Numbered from the stretch's first letter, positions 11,472-21,501 are shown. The stretch is 64,000 nt of DNA from Trichosphaerium sp. ATCC 40318 (GCA_038496445.1 JALMLS010000289.1:62001-126000); one strand, 5' to 3'. The notes: generated from the letters alone by a model not told the origin. Program-made: numbers and translations.

Positions 11472-12102
11472 ACAACGGAACTCAAACCAACCGATTTTTC
11501 AAATAACGGATTACGTTAATCTTTTTATTGAAGACAATTTGCATTTTTTTTGCTTGTTTGGGCTGCACACTTTTATTTTAGTCAGGCGATGCCGTTAGAA
11601 TTTTTAAATAACCCCCGACGCCATTTCTACGCGTAGAATAACGTTAGGATGCATAAATAGCGTAGTTTGAAGCGATTTTATTTGTATTTTTGTATGCCCG
11701 ATTTAGAAGGATTACAATGCTATATTGCATGCGCTGTACGTGTAAATACTTATTGAGCTAAACTCAGAAGAAGTAGAATTCTACAAAAAAAGTTAACGGG
11801 TTCTCGAAATTTCGGAGTCTTTACCTCGGTTATGATTTTCTCTGACTGGAATTCACCGCCAGTATTTATCAACAGCCCTCTTTATACCATCAGCTCTTCA
11901 ACCTTGAAGTATTTATTGTAAATACTATCTTCTCAGGACCTTGAAGTAACAAATTGTGTAAATAACGAGACGTTATTAGATTTAACAGAAAAACAAAAAA
12001 AACTAGAACACATTTCGTTCACGTGTTTGTTTCTAAACTTCACATTCCCAAACAACTTAAGCAACACGTCATACCTCAACACAAAACAAAAAAGTAACAA
12101 CA
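11472..12102. other. intergenic spacer, with short inverted repeats
   Basis: No gene seen. It holds a perfect 14-base palindrome TTCTACGCGTAGAA (11625-11638), a short hairpin GTATTTA-TTG-TAAATAC near 11908, and the repeated word CCTTGAAGTA near 11903 and 11939. The last 100 bases form the promoter of the MPO1-like gene, whose ATG has an A-rich leader ending ACAACA, and include a CACGTG near 12021. Confidence 0.4.
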
Positions 12103-13053
12103 ATGAAACTAAGCTTTGACTTGGAGAAAGAATTTGGATTCTACGGCGCTTATCATAACAATGTTTGGTACGTTACCAAAAAAGACTAAAAAGTGTCTAC
12201 AGCTCCATTTGTTAATTTTTTTTAGGAATATTCTCACGCATATTGTATGCGTACCAGCTATACTATGGAGCGCTATGTTACTCACCACATATTTGTCGGG
12301 CAGTCTTACACTCTTTTATATACCAGAAATACCAGGCACGTGCGCAATTAACCCAGGACAAGACGTTGTTAGATTTTTTCTGTTTGTTTCTTGGGAAAGT
12401 CTGAAGTACCACTAAAACTTTCTCAGGTGTTTTCCAAGCGTTCCCTATAAATGGAGCAGCTATAATAGCGCTTGTTTATGGGCTGTACTACATATCTCTG
12501 GAAACTTTCGCTGGGGTAAGGAAAAAATACAAAACACGTGTTGCCGAAAGCTGTTCACTGACGCTTTAAACAGTTAACAATGTCTGGATTATTATTCGCT
12601 CAAACTTTGGGTGTGAACGCCTTTATGGTACTATAAAAAGGCGTAATACATAACATCTAATAAACACCTAGGCTACTGTACCTGAGTACGCTTTAGTGAC
12701 AGGTATAGTTATTCAAGTGATTGGATGGGCTGCACAAGTTCTTTCGCATCTTTTTTTTGAAGGTACCTCCATCGGGTTTTTTATTGCTCCTAAGTTTCTT
12801 ACTTCGTATAGGTCGAGCACCAGCGTTACTAGATTCTTTTGGACAATCACTTATGCTCGCTCCTTTATTTGTATGGTACGGTTGTGATAAATTGTCAGTT
12901 GTCTTGGTGGTGTTAACACAAAATAGGATGGAGGTTTTGTTTTTCTTTGGTTACAAGAAGGAGTTGCATAAGAAAATACAGGCCACAATAGACAAAAATA
13001 TTCAAGCAAACAGACTGAAGAAGAGCGAGATTGTAGCGAATAAACAGAGCTAA
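12103..13053 (+). CDS. MPO1: MPO1-like (DUF962/YGL010w) dioxygenase
   Basis: Small exons make a protein of about 190-200 residues with the family pattern: an N-terminal EKEFGFYGAYHNNVWN, then NILTHIVCVPAIL with the conserved His, hydrophobic segments (INGAAIIALVYGLYY; ALVTGIVIQVIGWAAQ), the family end GRAPALLDSFGQSLMLAPLF and FVWMEVLFFFGYKKEL, and a basic tail. Yeast Mpo1 is an Fe(II) alpha-oxidation dioxygenase for 2-hydroxy fatty acids from phytosphingosine in the ER. The conserved His residues that bind iron are present (YHNN, LTH). One donor near 12365 was not resolved in phase. The donor at 12168 is GTACGT. Confidence 0.75.
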
Positions 13054-13245
13054 GAATATTGTAAATAATATCCGTATATTCTTGAGTGTGCGATGATTTC
13101 TTGTAGTTTCAAAAAATAAATTCGCAAAAATATGATTGTTTCTTTGCGTCTTGTTTTTTTTCTCAACCACTTTTACAACTATTTTGATATTTAATCACGT
13201 TGACACTATAGCTCGTTTCAGTCAAGTTTGCCAAGTAGTTATTTT

Positions 13246-13398
13246 ATGTCTGGAAGCTTTATTTGTGTTGTAGTGCTCATTGGAGCACTTTCAACGAAAC
13301 AATTACTTTCGAACTTGACAGAAAAGGACAATATAGGAACTCGCCTCAGCTTGGTGGTTAGAACTTCCGGATTTGTAAAACAGGCAGAGAAAAGGTAA
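13246..13398 (+). CDS. small 50-residue protein with hydrophobic N-terminus
   Basis: A short frame starts MSGSFICVVVLIGALSTKQL and ends in a basic tail (VVRTSGFVKQAEKR) at a TAA (13396-13398), 7 bases before the stop of the convergent minus gene. The profile, one hydrophobic helix then a polar/basic tail, suits a small membrane or mitochondrial subunit. The end AAAAG|GTAAGG is also a good donor, so this could be the first exon of a longer gene, but I found no continuation. No family is recognised. Confidence 0.35.
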   Translation: MSGSFICVVVLIGALSTKQLLSNLTEKDNIGTRLSLVVRTSGFVKQAEKR

Positions 13399-13405
13399 GG
13401 TTTTA

Positions 13406-13906
13406 TTATTTATCATCATATGTCAGTGTAACATCAACCAATTGCTCAGTAATAACACCTGTAGTAAGAGATTGTTGCCACAATAGCATTTTTACAGTAG
13501 AGGCTTCTATTACATCTGTTGGGTTTGACAGATTAATACTCCTCCATTGGAGCGTCGCTTCATTTCCTGGTACCTCTTCATAGATTGTAAGTGATCGTAG
13601 GTTGTTGTGTTCATCGTAATAGTGAAGGTCAATCGAGGTATGAAAGCTAGTGAAGTAACTCTCATACCGATGTTCAAAAATGCAATCATCGGTTATATGC
13701 CCTACCCAACGACCAGAAGCGCCATAAGCTGATTTGTAGCCCCACGCGAACTCGCCAAGTTCGAAGGAATAGTCTCTCTTTTCCTTTCGCGTTTCGACAC
13801 GGCCAAAAAAGGGCTGAAGCGTCATTTCGTAACGCTCACACTCAATAGCAATACATAGTGTAAAGAAAGATATCGCTAGTATAATGAATGTTGTAGAAGC
13901 TCTCAT
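13406..13906 (-). CDS. hypothetical secreted protein
   Basis: A single-exon frame. The ATG at 13906 opens a clear signal peptide (MRASTTFIILAISFFTLCIA). An upstream ATG at 13942 would precede it by 12 residues and would bury the signal. The mature part is about 145 residues, polar, with aromatic/Gly motifs (FAWGYKSAYGASGRWVGH, DDCIFEHRYESYF, SIDLHYYDEHNNL) and looks beta-rich. It has only about two cysteines after the signal region. I do not recognise the family. It may be an extracellular or lumenal protein. Confidence 0.5.
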   Translation of the reverse strand: MRASTTFIILAISFFTLCIAIECERYEMTLQPFFGRVETRKEKRDYSFELGEFAWGYKSAYGASGRWVGHITDDCIFEHRYESYFTSFHTSIDLHYYDEHNNLRSLTIYEEVPGNEATLQWRSINLSNPTDVIEASTVKMLLWQQSLTTGVITEQLVDVTLTYDDK

Positions 13907-14529
13907 CTTTGTAATGGGAAGGAGTTGCGGCCGGGCAAACAAAGAAAGAGGTTTTATGTTTTATAATGTGCACAAAAGTTAAAAAAAAAGCACAACAAAG
14001 CACGTTTTTTGAAAAGGTGAATACCAAAACAGACTGTACCTTTGAGTACGTACCCTCAGCTCTAAATAAAAGCTTCTGTTCTAAAATGTTCGATATTGTG
14101 TACAAGATACTTACAGGTGTATTTCAAATGGTGAGAAAGTGCGTATAAAACGATTAGAAAGCGAGAATTGATACGGCTCTTTTTTTTTTTCGTGTTTTTT
14201 CACTATTTGTAGTATCAAGCGATATGTGCGTCTTGGTTCAGTTTTGACAGGGTAGTGTACAAAAACACCAATAAAATGTGGGCAGAATGTTCAAATATTT
14301 ATCACGTGATACACAACTCATTTTTGGATATTTCGTTTTCACGTGACTACAACTTTGTTCTTTGCTTTGTTGTATCTTCTCATAGCTCCTCTTAAACCTG
14401 AAGGTAAGCCGTGTACACGTGATTTTGTTATAGACGTGCTCAATATATTAGGAAATTAAATTCAACAATTGGACGCAATTTGCCACGCTTCCTCACTTTC
14501 TAACAAACAGACAAGACAAATACATACTA

Positions 14530-14533
14530 GTAC
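14530..14533. other. target-site duplication, left copy (GTAC)
   Basis: GTAC immediately precedes the left LTR, and GTAC follows the right LTR at 21502-21505. A 4-base duplication is within the range seen for Ty3/gypsy integrases. Confidence 0.75.
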
Positions 14534-14673
14534 TGTAAGAGAGTTTTTATACACATTCTTGTATCACACTACTACATATTGTAAAACGCACTACTCCGTA
14601 CTATCTCCGGTGTACGATGCATAATCACACAATAAATATACAGTTGACCTCTCCTCCTAAAATAGCCTTAACA
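14534..14673 (+). repeat. left LTR, 140 bp
   Basis: Begins TGTAAGAGAG and ends CCTTAACA. It holds AATAAATATA near 14630, which could serve as poly-A signal or TATA element. It is identical to 21362-21501 by base-by-base reading. At 140 bases this is unusually short for a Ty3/gypsy LTR. Confidence 0.95.
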
Positions 14674-14678
14674 TATTT

Positions 14679-14695
14679 TGGCGACACGACTCGAA
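14679..14695 (+). other. primer-binding site
   Basis: TGGCGACACGACTCGAA starts five bases after the LTR. It begins TGG, complementary to the CCA end of a tRNA. The pairing tRNA cannot be named without the host tRNA set. Confidence 0.7.
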
Positions 14696-14710
14696 TTTGA
14701 AAACCAGCGT

Positions 14711-17700
14711 ATGACCGACAAACAGAAGACCAGACACACCAACGAACCTTACCTACAACGTACGCCTAAACAACAGCGTACGAAGAAGTTATCCGCCGGG
14801 GCTCCTAAGAAGAAATTCCAACGTAAAACCCATAAGAAAAAACCTGTCAGTACCAATCCGAAATCCCCTGAAGCTCTTCCGAAACCACAAATCACATCTC
14901 CGCCGCCATCCAAAAAAGCGGTAGTATCGATACCTAAGCTAGATAAAGAAAGTAAAAAGACCTCGGATATTAATAAAGAAATCACAACTGAAGTTATCAC
15001 ACCTCCGAACTCTCCGAGTTCTCCGACCAAGACAGTCCCCCCGGCTGTTCCGACAAGCTCAGACGTCATTAAGGAAACAAGTAAGCCCTGTGATACTGCT
15101 GAGCAGTTTGTACAACCTGAAAAAGGTGACGGAGAGAATATCACTCCCGTTCAATTATCCAAGCTGAAAACAAACAAAAGCTCTCCTCTTTTTGGGGATT
15201 CCAATGAACCCAGTGTTGATTCTAGCGCCTCTGTTGTTACCCCGGAAGTCGAAGTTATATCCGAAAAGAAGAGCCTATCGAAGAAAAGAGAAACGCTAAG
15301 TAAAAGAAGGTTGTTGCATTCGACATCGGAAAGTTACTCATCCAAGAGCGCTGACGAATGTAAGAAACGCGAAACAAAGAAACATGAGAGAAAGAAACAC
15401 TCCAAGAAAGTACACAAACACAAATCTAAGAGTCGCTCTCATCATCCACCCGATGATGATGACGACCCACCATCGTCTCCCAGTAACAGTGGAGATGGTG
15501 ATGATTGCCGTGATAGATCCCCTTCGAGACGCAAATCTAAAAAACGTAAGCGGCGTAGAGACAGTGACGAGCGCTCTAGTCGTTCGAGATCTGATCACTC
15601 CCGTGACAAACGTGATAAACGTGCTCGTAGAGGATCGCGGGATAAACGAAGAGAAATCGATCGCCTAGATGAGCTCGATGCCAATGGTGCTCCTAAATAT
15701 AGTGCCATGGTTAAAAGTATGCTTTTGAATTACCTACCGCACCGACATTACGAAAACGGAGTGGTTGTGGGCATCGATTGGAGTGATACAATCAAGCGAA
15801 CACCTAAACATAGAAATCCCGATTTAGAAAAATTCGGTGACAATGGTGATCTCCATGAATTTTTGCGTAGTGTTCAGAAATACGTCGACAGCAACAATTA
15901 CGATCAAGAAGCATACAACTATTGTTTACAGAATTATACCAAAGGCGAAGCCGGTGAGATAGTACACAATTTCAGTTTAAAGGATAAACCTCAAAAGATT
16001 CTTCACGCACTACTCGCTCGCTTTCGTTCATTCGCGGAAGTAGTCAAATCACAAAAGCAATTCAGTACTATGACACAAGAAGGGTTAAATCTCAACGTAC
16101 AGAATTGGTTTAGACAAGTCAAGAGTATAGGTGATTGTTCCCTATACAATGAAGAAGAACAAGCCGAAAAATTCCTTAACGGTTTACATACAAGCATCAA
16201 CGGACAGGTAGCGCTACAATTACGCGGTAAACAAATGGGTATACGATTAGCCGAAGCGTTAGAAATAGCATCCTATGCTGAAAGTTGTTTCGCATCAACC
16301 GCGCAAACGAATAATCAAATGAATTACATCAATCAAGCACAGAACCAATGGCTGAGACAACCTCAGGGTAACAACTGGCAACAGAATTACAATAACACAC
16401 CTCCATGGGTGAATGGAAAGCAGTCATCACAGCCTTATCAACAAAAACGACCTAGACCCAAACGGCATAATCGACATTACAATTCGAGAATTCGTCATTT
16501 CCAACAACCACCTCCTGGTTATGTCATGCATCGTGACAGGAACAAATCAGGTCCACCGCTTGATCGTGTCAACTTTCAAGTACCGTGTGAAAGGTGTCGT
16601 GCGGGTGGTCACCTTGCGCAAGAGTGCAGGACAAAGTTGACGGCTAAGAGAGAGTCAGTGTACCTTTCTTACGTATTCAGTCTCTCTGGTCAAGGTAACC
16701 ATATGGCCCTTATCTTAGATGACAAGAATATCGCTAGACCGCTCAATCCTGATGGTTCTTACCATCCTCCATCCAACAATAATCCTACTGCGTCAAATCA
16801 ACAGCAGTCTTATCCTTTGTATCAAAACGCGAATAACAATCAAAATAAATATTGGGGTCCTTATCCTTTGTTGGTGAATAACAAAAATATCAATAACAAA
16901 AATAATCCTTTTATTAAAAAACACGACAACCCCAACGCGTTAAATAATCATGAGAAAAATAATCACAAAGATGCGAATATCACGTATCATAATAATCCAA
17001 ATTCTCAAAATATTCCTAAATCCATAGAATATGATAATAATCCAACTTCCGCAGGTTACATCAACCTCGCGTATATGCATGCTAGTAAAGTGGTTATGGA
17101 CATCGATAATATCAATGTACCTACCTACTCATACAGCATAGCCAAAGCCAATGTCGTAGTTAATAGATCTACTGTTAATGCCATACTCGATTCGGGTGCT
17201 TCGGTTAGTATAGTTAGCTACAAGTTAGTTAACGACTTACACTTGCATTCATTAATCCAAAGGGTTAAAACCAGTCCCGTATTTACAGCTGACAACCAAC
17301 CAATGACATCAATGGGCATAATAGAGTTACCTATTCGAATAGGTAGTGAAAATTTCACAGTTAAATGTCATATTATGAAAAACTTTAAGTTCCCGTTGTT
17401 GTTAGGTATGAATATGCTGGTAGGCAATCAATTAACCATTGATTTTGCTAAAGGACAGTTACGTACAGCCAAGGGAACTACGATTAAGATGACGCAAACG
17501 CGTACTAAGGCTTACAAAGAGGGTGAAGCGCTGATTATTGCTGCGAATGATATTATCATACCTAAATTGTCACAAGTCACAGTATTCGCTAAAGTTTCGT
17601 CTCCTATTGTTAGTAAACTAGGTGTAGTACAAACAGTTAAGGCATTGGAGTTAGATGGTCACTCACAGTTGTTAACCGATACGGGAATACAACTCGCCGC

Positions 17701-18205
17701 CTCACTGAGTAGAGTAACTAAAAATATGGTACCTATACGAGTATTAAATGGTTATAACAAAGATATGCGTATACCACGTGGCTATCGCATTGCGCGATTT
17801 ACCGCGATTGATGAAACGCAAGAAATCAATATCCTTGACATTGACTACGACAAAGAGCTTCGAATTATCAATGAAACCAAAAAGCAAGTTACACCAGAAA
17901 TGCTGAAAAAAGCTAAAGATATGTACACACTTGAACAATCAGATATTTCTGAAGATCAGAAAGAACGTACTTATTATCTTTTAGCTCAATATCTGGACAG
18001 AGCTACTGAAAACCTCGAACAACCTGGGCGTGTCAAAGGAGTTGAACACTTCATTGATACACCTGCGGACATGAGACCCATTAGTATTCCTTATCGACAC
18101 CTTAATCCTAACAAAGAGAAAATCTTGCGTAAGGAGGTAGATAAGATGCTTAAAGATGGCGTCATACGACATTCCATAGAGTTCGCCTGTAGTGATTGTA
18201 CGTAA
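14711..18205 (+). CDS. retrotransposon Gag-protease and start of RT
   Basis: The first ATG is at 14711. The frame is open upstream to 14678 but only from a TTG inside the PBS. Residues 1 to about 330 are Lys/Arg/Ser/Pro-rich and include RS-like and acidic DDDDD runs. A capsid-like helical region follows (about 15,680-16,330) and then one CCHC zinc knuckle (C-x2-C-x4-H-x4-C, 16586-16627). Next come a low-complexity Asn-rich linker, an aspartic protease with the DSGAS active site (near 17190), and the beginning of RT (palm/finger approach, VEHFIDTP region). The frame ends in TAA at 18203-18205, shortly after the RT frame is lost. Gag and Pro share one frame, common in this group. Confidence 0.9.
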   Translation: MTDKQKTRHTNEPYLQRTPKQQRTKKLSAGAPKKKFQRKTHKKKPVSTNPKSPEALPKPQITSPPPSKKAVVSIPKLDKESKKTSDINKEITTEVITPPNSPSSPTKTVPPAVPTSSDVIKETSKPCDTAEQFVQPEKGDGENITPVQLSKLKTNKSSPLFGDSNEPSVDSSASVVTPEVEVISEKKSLSKKRETLSKRRLLHSTSESYSSKSADECKKRETKKHERKKHSKKVHKHKSKSRSHHPPDDDDDPPSSPSNSGDGDDCRDRSPSRRKSKKRKRRRDSDERSSRSRSDHSRDKRDKRARRGSRDKRREIDRLDELDANGAPKYSAMVKSMLLNYLPHRHYENGVVVGIDWSDTIKRTPKHRNPDLEKFGDNGDLHEFLRSVQKYVDSNNYDQEAYNYCLQNYTKGEAGEIVHNFSLKDKPQKILHALLARFRSFAEVVKSQKQFSTMTQEGLNLNVQNWFRQVKSIGDCSLYNEEEQAEKFLNGLHTSINGQVALQLRGKQMGIRLAEALEIASYAESCFASTAQTNNQMNYINQAQNQWLRQPQGNNWQQNYNNTPPWVNGKQSSQPYQQKRPRPKRHNRHYNSRIRHFQQPPPGYVMHRDRNKSGPPLDRVNFQVPCERCRAGGHLAQECRTKLTAKRESVYLSYVFSLSGQGNHMALILDDKNIARPLNPDGSYHPPSNNNPTASNQQQSYPLYQNANNNQNKYWGPYPLLVNNKNINNKNNPFIKKHDNPNALNNHEKNNHKDANITYHNNPNSQNIPKSIEYDNNPTSAGYINLAYMHASKVVMDIDNINVPTYSYSIAKANVVVNRSTVNAILDSGASVSIVSYKLVNDLHLHSLIQRVKTSPVFTADNQPMTSMGIIELPIRIGSENFTVKCHIMKNFKFPLLLGMNMLVGNQLTIDFAKGQLRTAKGTTIKMTQTRTKAYKEGEALIIAANDIIIPKLSQVTVFAKVSSPIVSKLGVVQTVKALELDGHSQLLTDTGIQLAASLSRVTKNMVPIRVLNGYNKDMRIPRGYRIARFTAIDETQEINILDIDYDKELRIINETKKQVTPEMLKKAKDMYTLEQSDISEDQKERTYYLLAQYLDRATENLEQPGRVKGVEHFIDTPADMRPISIPYRHLNPNKEKILRKEVDKMLKDGVIRHSIEFACSDCT

Positions 18206-20027
18206 ACCTTCGGGAGCTTGGCGTGTTTGTATAGATTTTCGAGCTCTAAATAAAGTTACAGCTAAAGATGTACACCCACTACCACGGGTTAAAGATCTTT
18301 TAAACGCGTTGAATCGAGCCAAATACTTTAGCTCGTTCGATGCTGTAGCTGGCTATTGGCAAATACCAATGCATCCTGCACATAGGTGCAAAACAGCTTT
18401 TGCAACTCGCTGGGGACTCTTTGAATTTATGGGAATGCCTTTCGGACTCAAAAATGCACAAGCTACATTTCAGCGTCATATGAATTTAATGTTATCAGGT
18501 TTACTATGGCAGGTATGCCTATGTTACGTCGATGACATTATTATATTCAGTGATAACTTTGATGACCACCTTGTACATCTCAAACTCATGTTCGACCGAT
18601 TACGCAAGTATAACGTTAAACTGAAAGCGAGTAAATCCGTTTTATTTCGACATAGCATTGAGTTCCTCGGTCATGTAGTAACTGCTGATGGAGTAGCTAC
18701 TAATCCACGCATTATTAAAGCGATAGCAGATGCTAAACGCCCTAATGATATCAAGGAACTTGAATCATTTTTGGGTATTACGGGATACTATCGAAAATTC
18801 GTTGCAAATTACGCACGCAAAGCGGCTCCTTTAAATGACCTCCGAAAGAAGGATACTCCTTGGATATGGACGTCTGAATGTGATAGAGCGTTCCTTAGTC
18901 TGAAGTTAGCGCTGATGACTCCGCCTATACTTCGACATCCTGATTTCGAGAAACCTTTTGAAATACATGTTGACGCTTCGGGACGTGCATGTGGAGGGAC
19001 TTTGGTTCAGCGCCATGAAGGAAAGCAACATGTGATAGCTTATTACAGCTATACGTTTAACGATTCCCAGCATCGATACTCTACGATTGATAGAGAATGC
19101 TTGGGTATAGTAATGGCTCTCAGAGAATTCCGTGGTTATTTATCATTTTCGAATTTTAAATTAATCGTGTACTCTGATCACAAACCATTAAAATACTTGC
19201 ATACTCTAAAAGATCCGCGAGATGTGGTAGCACGGTGGCTGATGGAAATTCAGCAATACGACTTTAATGTTGTATATAAAAAAGGTATTAACCACACCGA
19301 TGCCGACGCCTTATCCCGCAAACCTATCGCTCAATTTTGCAATGCTATGGATAAGAACATCCAAGCTGGATTAGATCTGGACTGGGCTATGTTACAAAAA
19401 CAAGACTCTACCACGAAAGCCTTCATTGATTACCTGAACGGTTCCAAGATACCTCATTACATTCGCAACCGTCAAAATTTCCATGAAGAAAATTTTATCA
19501 CTAAAGCGAAACAGCTGTCACTAGATAAATCTTCTGGAATACTGTATCATATCAAACGCGCACATCATGCAGCAGTAGACCCTAATCAGTCACATATATA
19601 TCGTATATTTGTGCCAGAAGCTATGTACAATGTCATATTACAACAGAGTCATGACATGCCTTTTGCGGGTCATTTTGGTTTTCTTAAAACATACCAAAGG
19701 CTATCTGAAAGGTTCTATTGGCCAGGTATGTATGCTGATACACTGTCATGGTGTAGATCGTGTACTACCTGTCAACGGAATAAAACAGCGAGAGTTCCTA
19801 AAGCGGGATTTGCTGTACCTTTCTCGATACTGGAACCTATGGAAATGGTTGCAATGGACTTGGTAGGTCCTTTACCTGATACACCTCGTGGTAAGAAATA
19901 TCTATTAGTAATAACAGATTATTTCACTAAGTGGGTTGAGGCCTTCGCCATTACCAGTAAAGAACCAAAAGAAGTAGCGTTTATTTTCGTTACAGAATTT
20001 TGTTTTCGTTATGGTATTCCCAAATGA
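18192..20027 (+). CDS. retrotransposon RT, RNase H and integrase N-terminal half
   Basis: This frame is shifted by one base relative to the preceding one and has no ATG at its start, so it depends on the break at about 18180. It carries the RT core (WRVCIDFRALN, YVDD catalytic box at 18525-18536, GHVVTADG), then RNase H (VDASGRACGG, DREC, YSDHKPLKY), then the HHCC zinc domain of integrase (H-x-F-x-G-H...C-RSCTTC-QRNK near 19,650-19,790) and the first catalytic Asp (MDLVGPLPD). A TGA at 20025-20027 stops it in the integrase core just before the second catalytic Asp. Both breaks make this copy non-autonomous unless recoded. Confidence 0.9.
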   Translation: MIVRKPSGAWRVCIDFRALNKVTAKDVHPLPRVKDLLNALNRAKYFSSFDAVAGYWQIPMHPAHRCKTAFATRWGLFEFMGMPFGLKNAQATFQRHMNLMLSGLLWQVCLCYVDDIIIFSDNFDDHLVHLKLMFDRLRKYNVKLKASKSVLFRHSIEFLGHVVTADGVATNPRIIKAIADAKRPNDIKELESFLGITGYYRKFVANYARKAAPLNDLRKKDTPWIWTSECDRAFLSLKLALMTPPILRHPDFEKPFEIHVDASGRACGGTLVQRHEGKQHVIAYYSYTFNDSQHRYSTIDRECLGIVMALREFRGYLSFSNFKLIVYSDHKPLKYLHTLKDPRDVVARWLMEIQQYDFNVVYKKGINHTDADALSRKPIAQFCNAMDKNIQAGLDLDWAMLQKQDSTTKAFIDYLNGSKIPHYIRNRQNFHEENFITKAKQLSLDKSSGILYHIKRAHHAAVDPNQSHIYRIFVPEAMYNVILQQSHDMPFAGHFGFLKTYQRLSERFYWPGMYADTLSWCRSCTTCQRNKTARVPKAGFAVPFSILEPMEMVAMDLVGPLPDTPRGKKYLLVITDYFTKWVEAFAITSKEPKEVAFIFVTEFCFRYGIPK

Positions 20028-21242
20028 GTGTTGATGGATCAAGGAAAGGAATTCGTTTCCCAGTTCTCGCAGAAAGTATATGATACACTGCATATTGATA
20101 AGCGACAAACCACTGCGTACCATCCGCAGACTGATGGTCAAACCGAACGTTTCAATCATACCTTGATTGAAATTATTAGGGTGTTTGTTAATCAACAACA
20201 GAACGATTGGGACTTTTGGTTACCTTATGCTTTATTTGCATATCGCACTGCTTGCCATCATGCCACACAATTTACTCCATTCCGGTTAATCTTCGGTCGT
20301 AAACCGAGATTACCTATTGACTTGATTAATGGTGATCAAGCAATAGTAATTCCTCAAGGTTACCGTGTTGGTAATTGGGCTGACAACTTAGCAAAACGCA
20401 TACAATACGCCTACAATATAGCCAGGACCAATATAATCAAAGCTAAACGAGACCAAGCTCGATATTATAATCGTCATCGACGAGAAGTAAATTACAAAGC
20501 TGGTCAATTAGTATGGCTGTGGATTCCAGCTTTAAAAGAAGATGAAAAGCGCAAGTTAACAATGCGCTGGAAAGGTCCATTCACTATACTACAAAAAGTA
20601 GGTAATAATACTTATCGTCTGGAACTTCCAGTGAACAGTCAATTATCACCAGTAGTGAATGTTGATAGGTTAAAACCAGTCATTGACTCATATCTACGAC
20701 CGCCTTCTAATAGCACTCCTATATCATCCAGAGATAGCTACCTACAACGGGACGTTGTGGCTCCGCCTAAAACAGATGGAGATAACAGTGAAAGTTATGT
20801 AGAACCAAATATCCCAAATATAACATCCGCTAAAAAACTTAGCAAACAAATATCATCCATACCTAGTAGAGCAAATATCCCAATAACTACAGCTGTACCA
20901 CATATCCATTCGCAGAAAATCACTGCTCAAGCTCCTAGTAAGAATAAAATATCCCGAAAGCGCAATCATAAGCCGCATCGAACAAATATCCTGTTGGAAA
21001 GGTTGAAAGAGCTAGCGACGGCCGCGTCTAGACTCGACAAATCCGTCCTAAAGGGTTCTTTATTGAACCTATTAGGAAAAGGTGCCGTCTTTATCCGCAG
21101 TTCAAGCCTGCAAGGGCAACTGGAACGCGAGATTAAAAGTTGCAAAAACGTGAAAGCGATGATTACTTGGTTAGATGCCTTGATCAAGCATTTTCATGAC
21201 CGGTTCTCATATGAGAAAGCGTTGGCAATGGACGACAAATGA
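20028..21242 (+). CDS. retrotransposon integrase C-terminal half
   Basis: Same frame as the preceding part, separated by the single TGA. It contains the second catalytic Asp (MDQGKEF), the catalytic Glu region (PQTDGQTERFNHTL), the GPY/F module (MRWKGPFTIL, near 20570) and a long basic C-terminal extension of about 170 residues with a helical end (ERLKELATAASRLDKSVLK). I see no chromodomain signature in the tail. The extension may be a targeting or RNA-binding tail. Confidence 0.88.
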   Translation: MLMDQGKEFVSQFSQKVYDTLHIDKRQTTAYHPQTDGQTERFNHTLIEIIRVFVNQQQNDWDFWLPYALFAYRTACHHATQFTPFRLIFGRKPRLPIDLINGDQAIVIPQGYRVGNWADNLAKRIQYAYNIARTNIIKAKRDQARYYNRHRREVNYKAGQLVWLWIPALKEDEKRKLTMRWKGPFTILQKVGNNTYRLELPVNSQLSPVVNVDRLKPVIDSYLRPPSNSTPISSRDSYLQRDVVAPPKTDGDNSESYVEPNIPNITSAKKLSKQISSIPSRANIPITTAVPHIHSQKITAQAPSKNKISRKRNHKPHRTNILLERLKELATAASRLDKSVLKGSLLNLLGKGAVFIRSSSLQGQLEREIKSCKNVKAMITWLDALIKHFHDRFSYEKALAMDDK

Positions 21243-21343
21243 GAATACGCAAAATCGTCCTCCTCAAGTACTATTTATAGTCAAAGAGGTATTTGGGTTG
21301 TTAGGTTTCCCTGCGATATCTCATAAACGATGTAGAACATCTT

Positions 21344-21358
21344 AAAGAAAAGAGGGAG
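21344..21358 (+). other. polypurine tract
   Basis: AAAGAAAAGAGGGAG lies just upstream of the right LTR, in the place and composition expected for the plus-strand primer. Confidence 0.8.
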
Positions 21359-21361
21359 TTC

Positions 21362-21501
21362 TGTAAGAGAGTTTTTATACACATTCTTGTATCACACTAC
21401 TACATATTGTAAAACGCACTACTCCGTACTATCTCCGGTGTACGATGCATAATCACACAATAAATATACAGTTGACCTCTCCTCCTAAAATAGCCTTAAC
21501 A
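21362..21501 (+). repeat. right LTR, 140 bp
   Basis: Identical to 14534-14673, and followed directly by the second GTAC target copy (21502-21505). Confidence 0.95.

Larger units (their letters stand above)
14534..21501 (+). mobile_element. Ty3/gypsy-type LTR retrotransposon, full length, about 7.0 kb
   Basis: The element is bounded by identical 140-base LTRs (TG...CA) and a GTAC target duplication. It has a primer-binding site just inside the left LTR, a purine tract before the right LTR, and gag-protease-RT-RNase H-integrase order, which is diagnostic of Ty3/gypsy. The left copy of the purine-rich signal (21344-21358) and the PBS at 14679 complete the set. Two lesions interrupt pol: a one-base frame change at about 18180 and an in-frame TGA at 20025-20027. 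There is no envelope-like frame. The LTRs are identical, so insertion is recent or the copy was recently gene-converted. Confidence 0.95.

Noticed and set aside
14678-14710. TTG start for Gag, 33 bases upstream of the ATG
   Set aside because: It overlaps the primer-binding site, and an ATG at 14711 serves better.
18175-18205. Programmed ribosomal frameshift between Gag-Pro and RT
   Set aside because: The break lies within the RT domain, not at a domain border, and I see no clear slippery site or hairpin. A one-base mutation or error is more likely; kept as a question, not a call.
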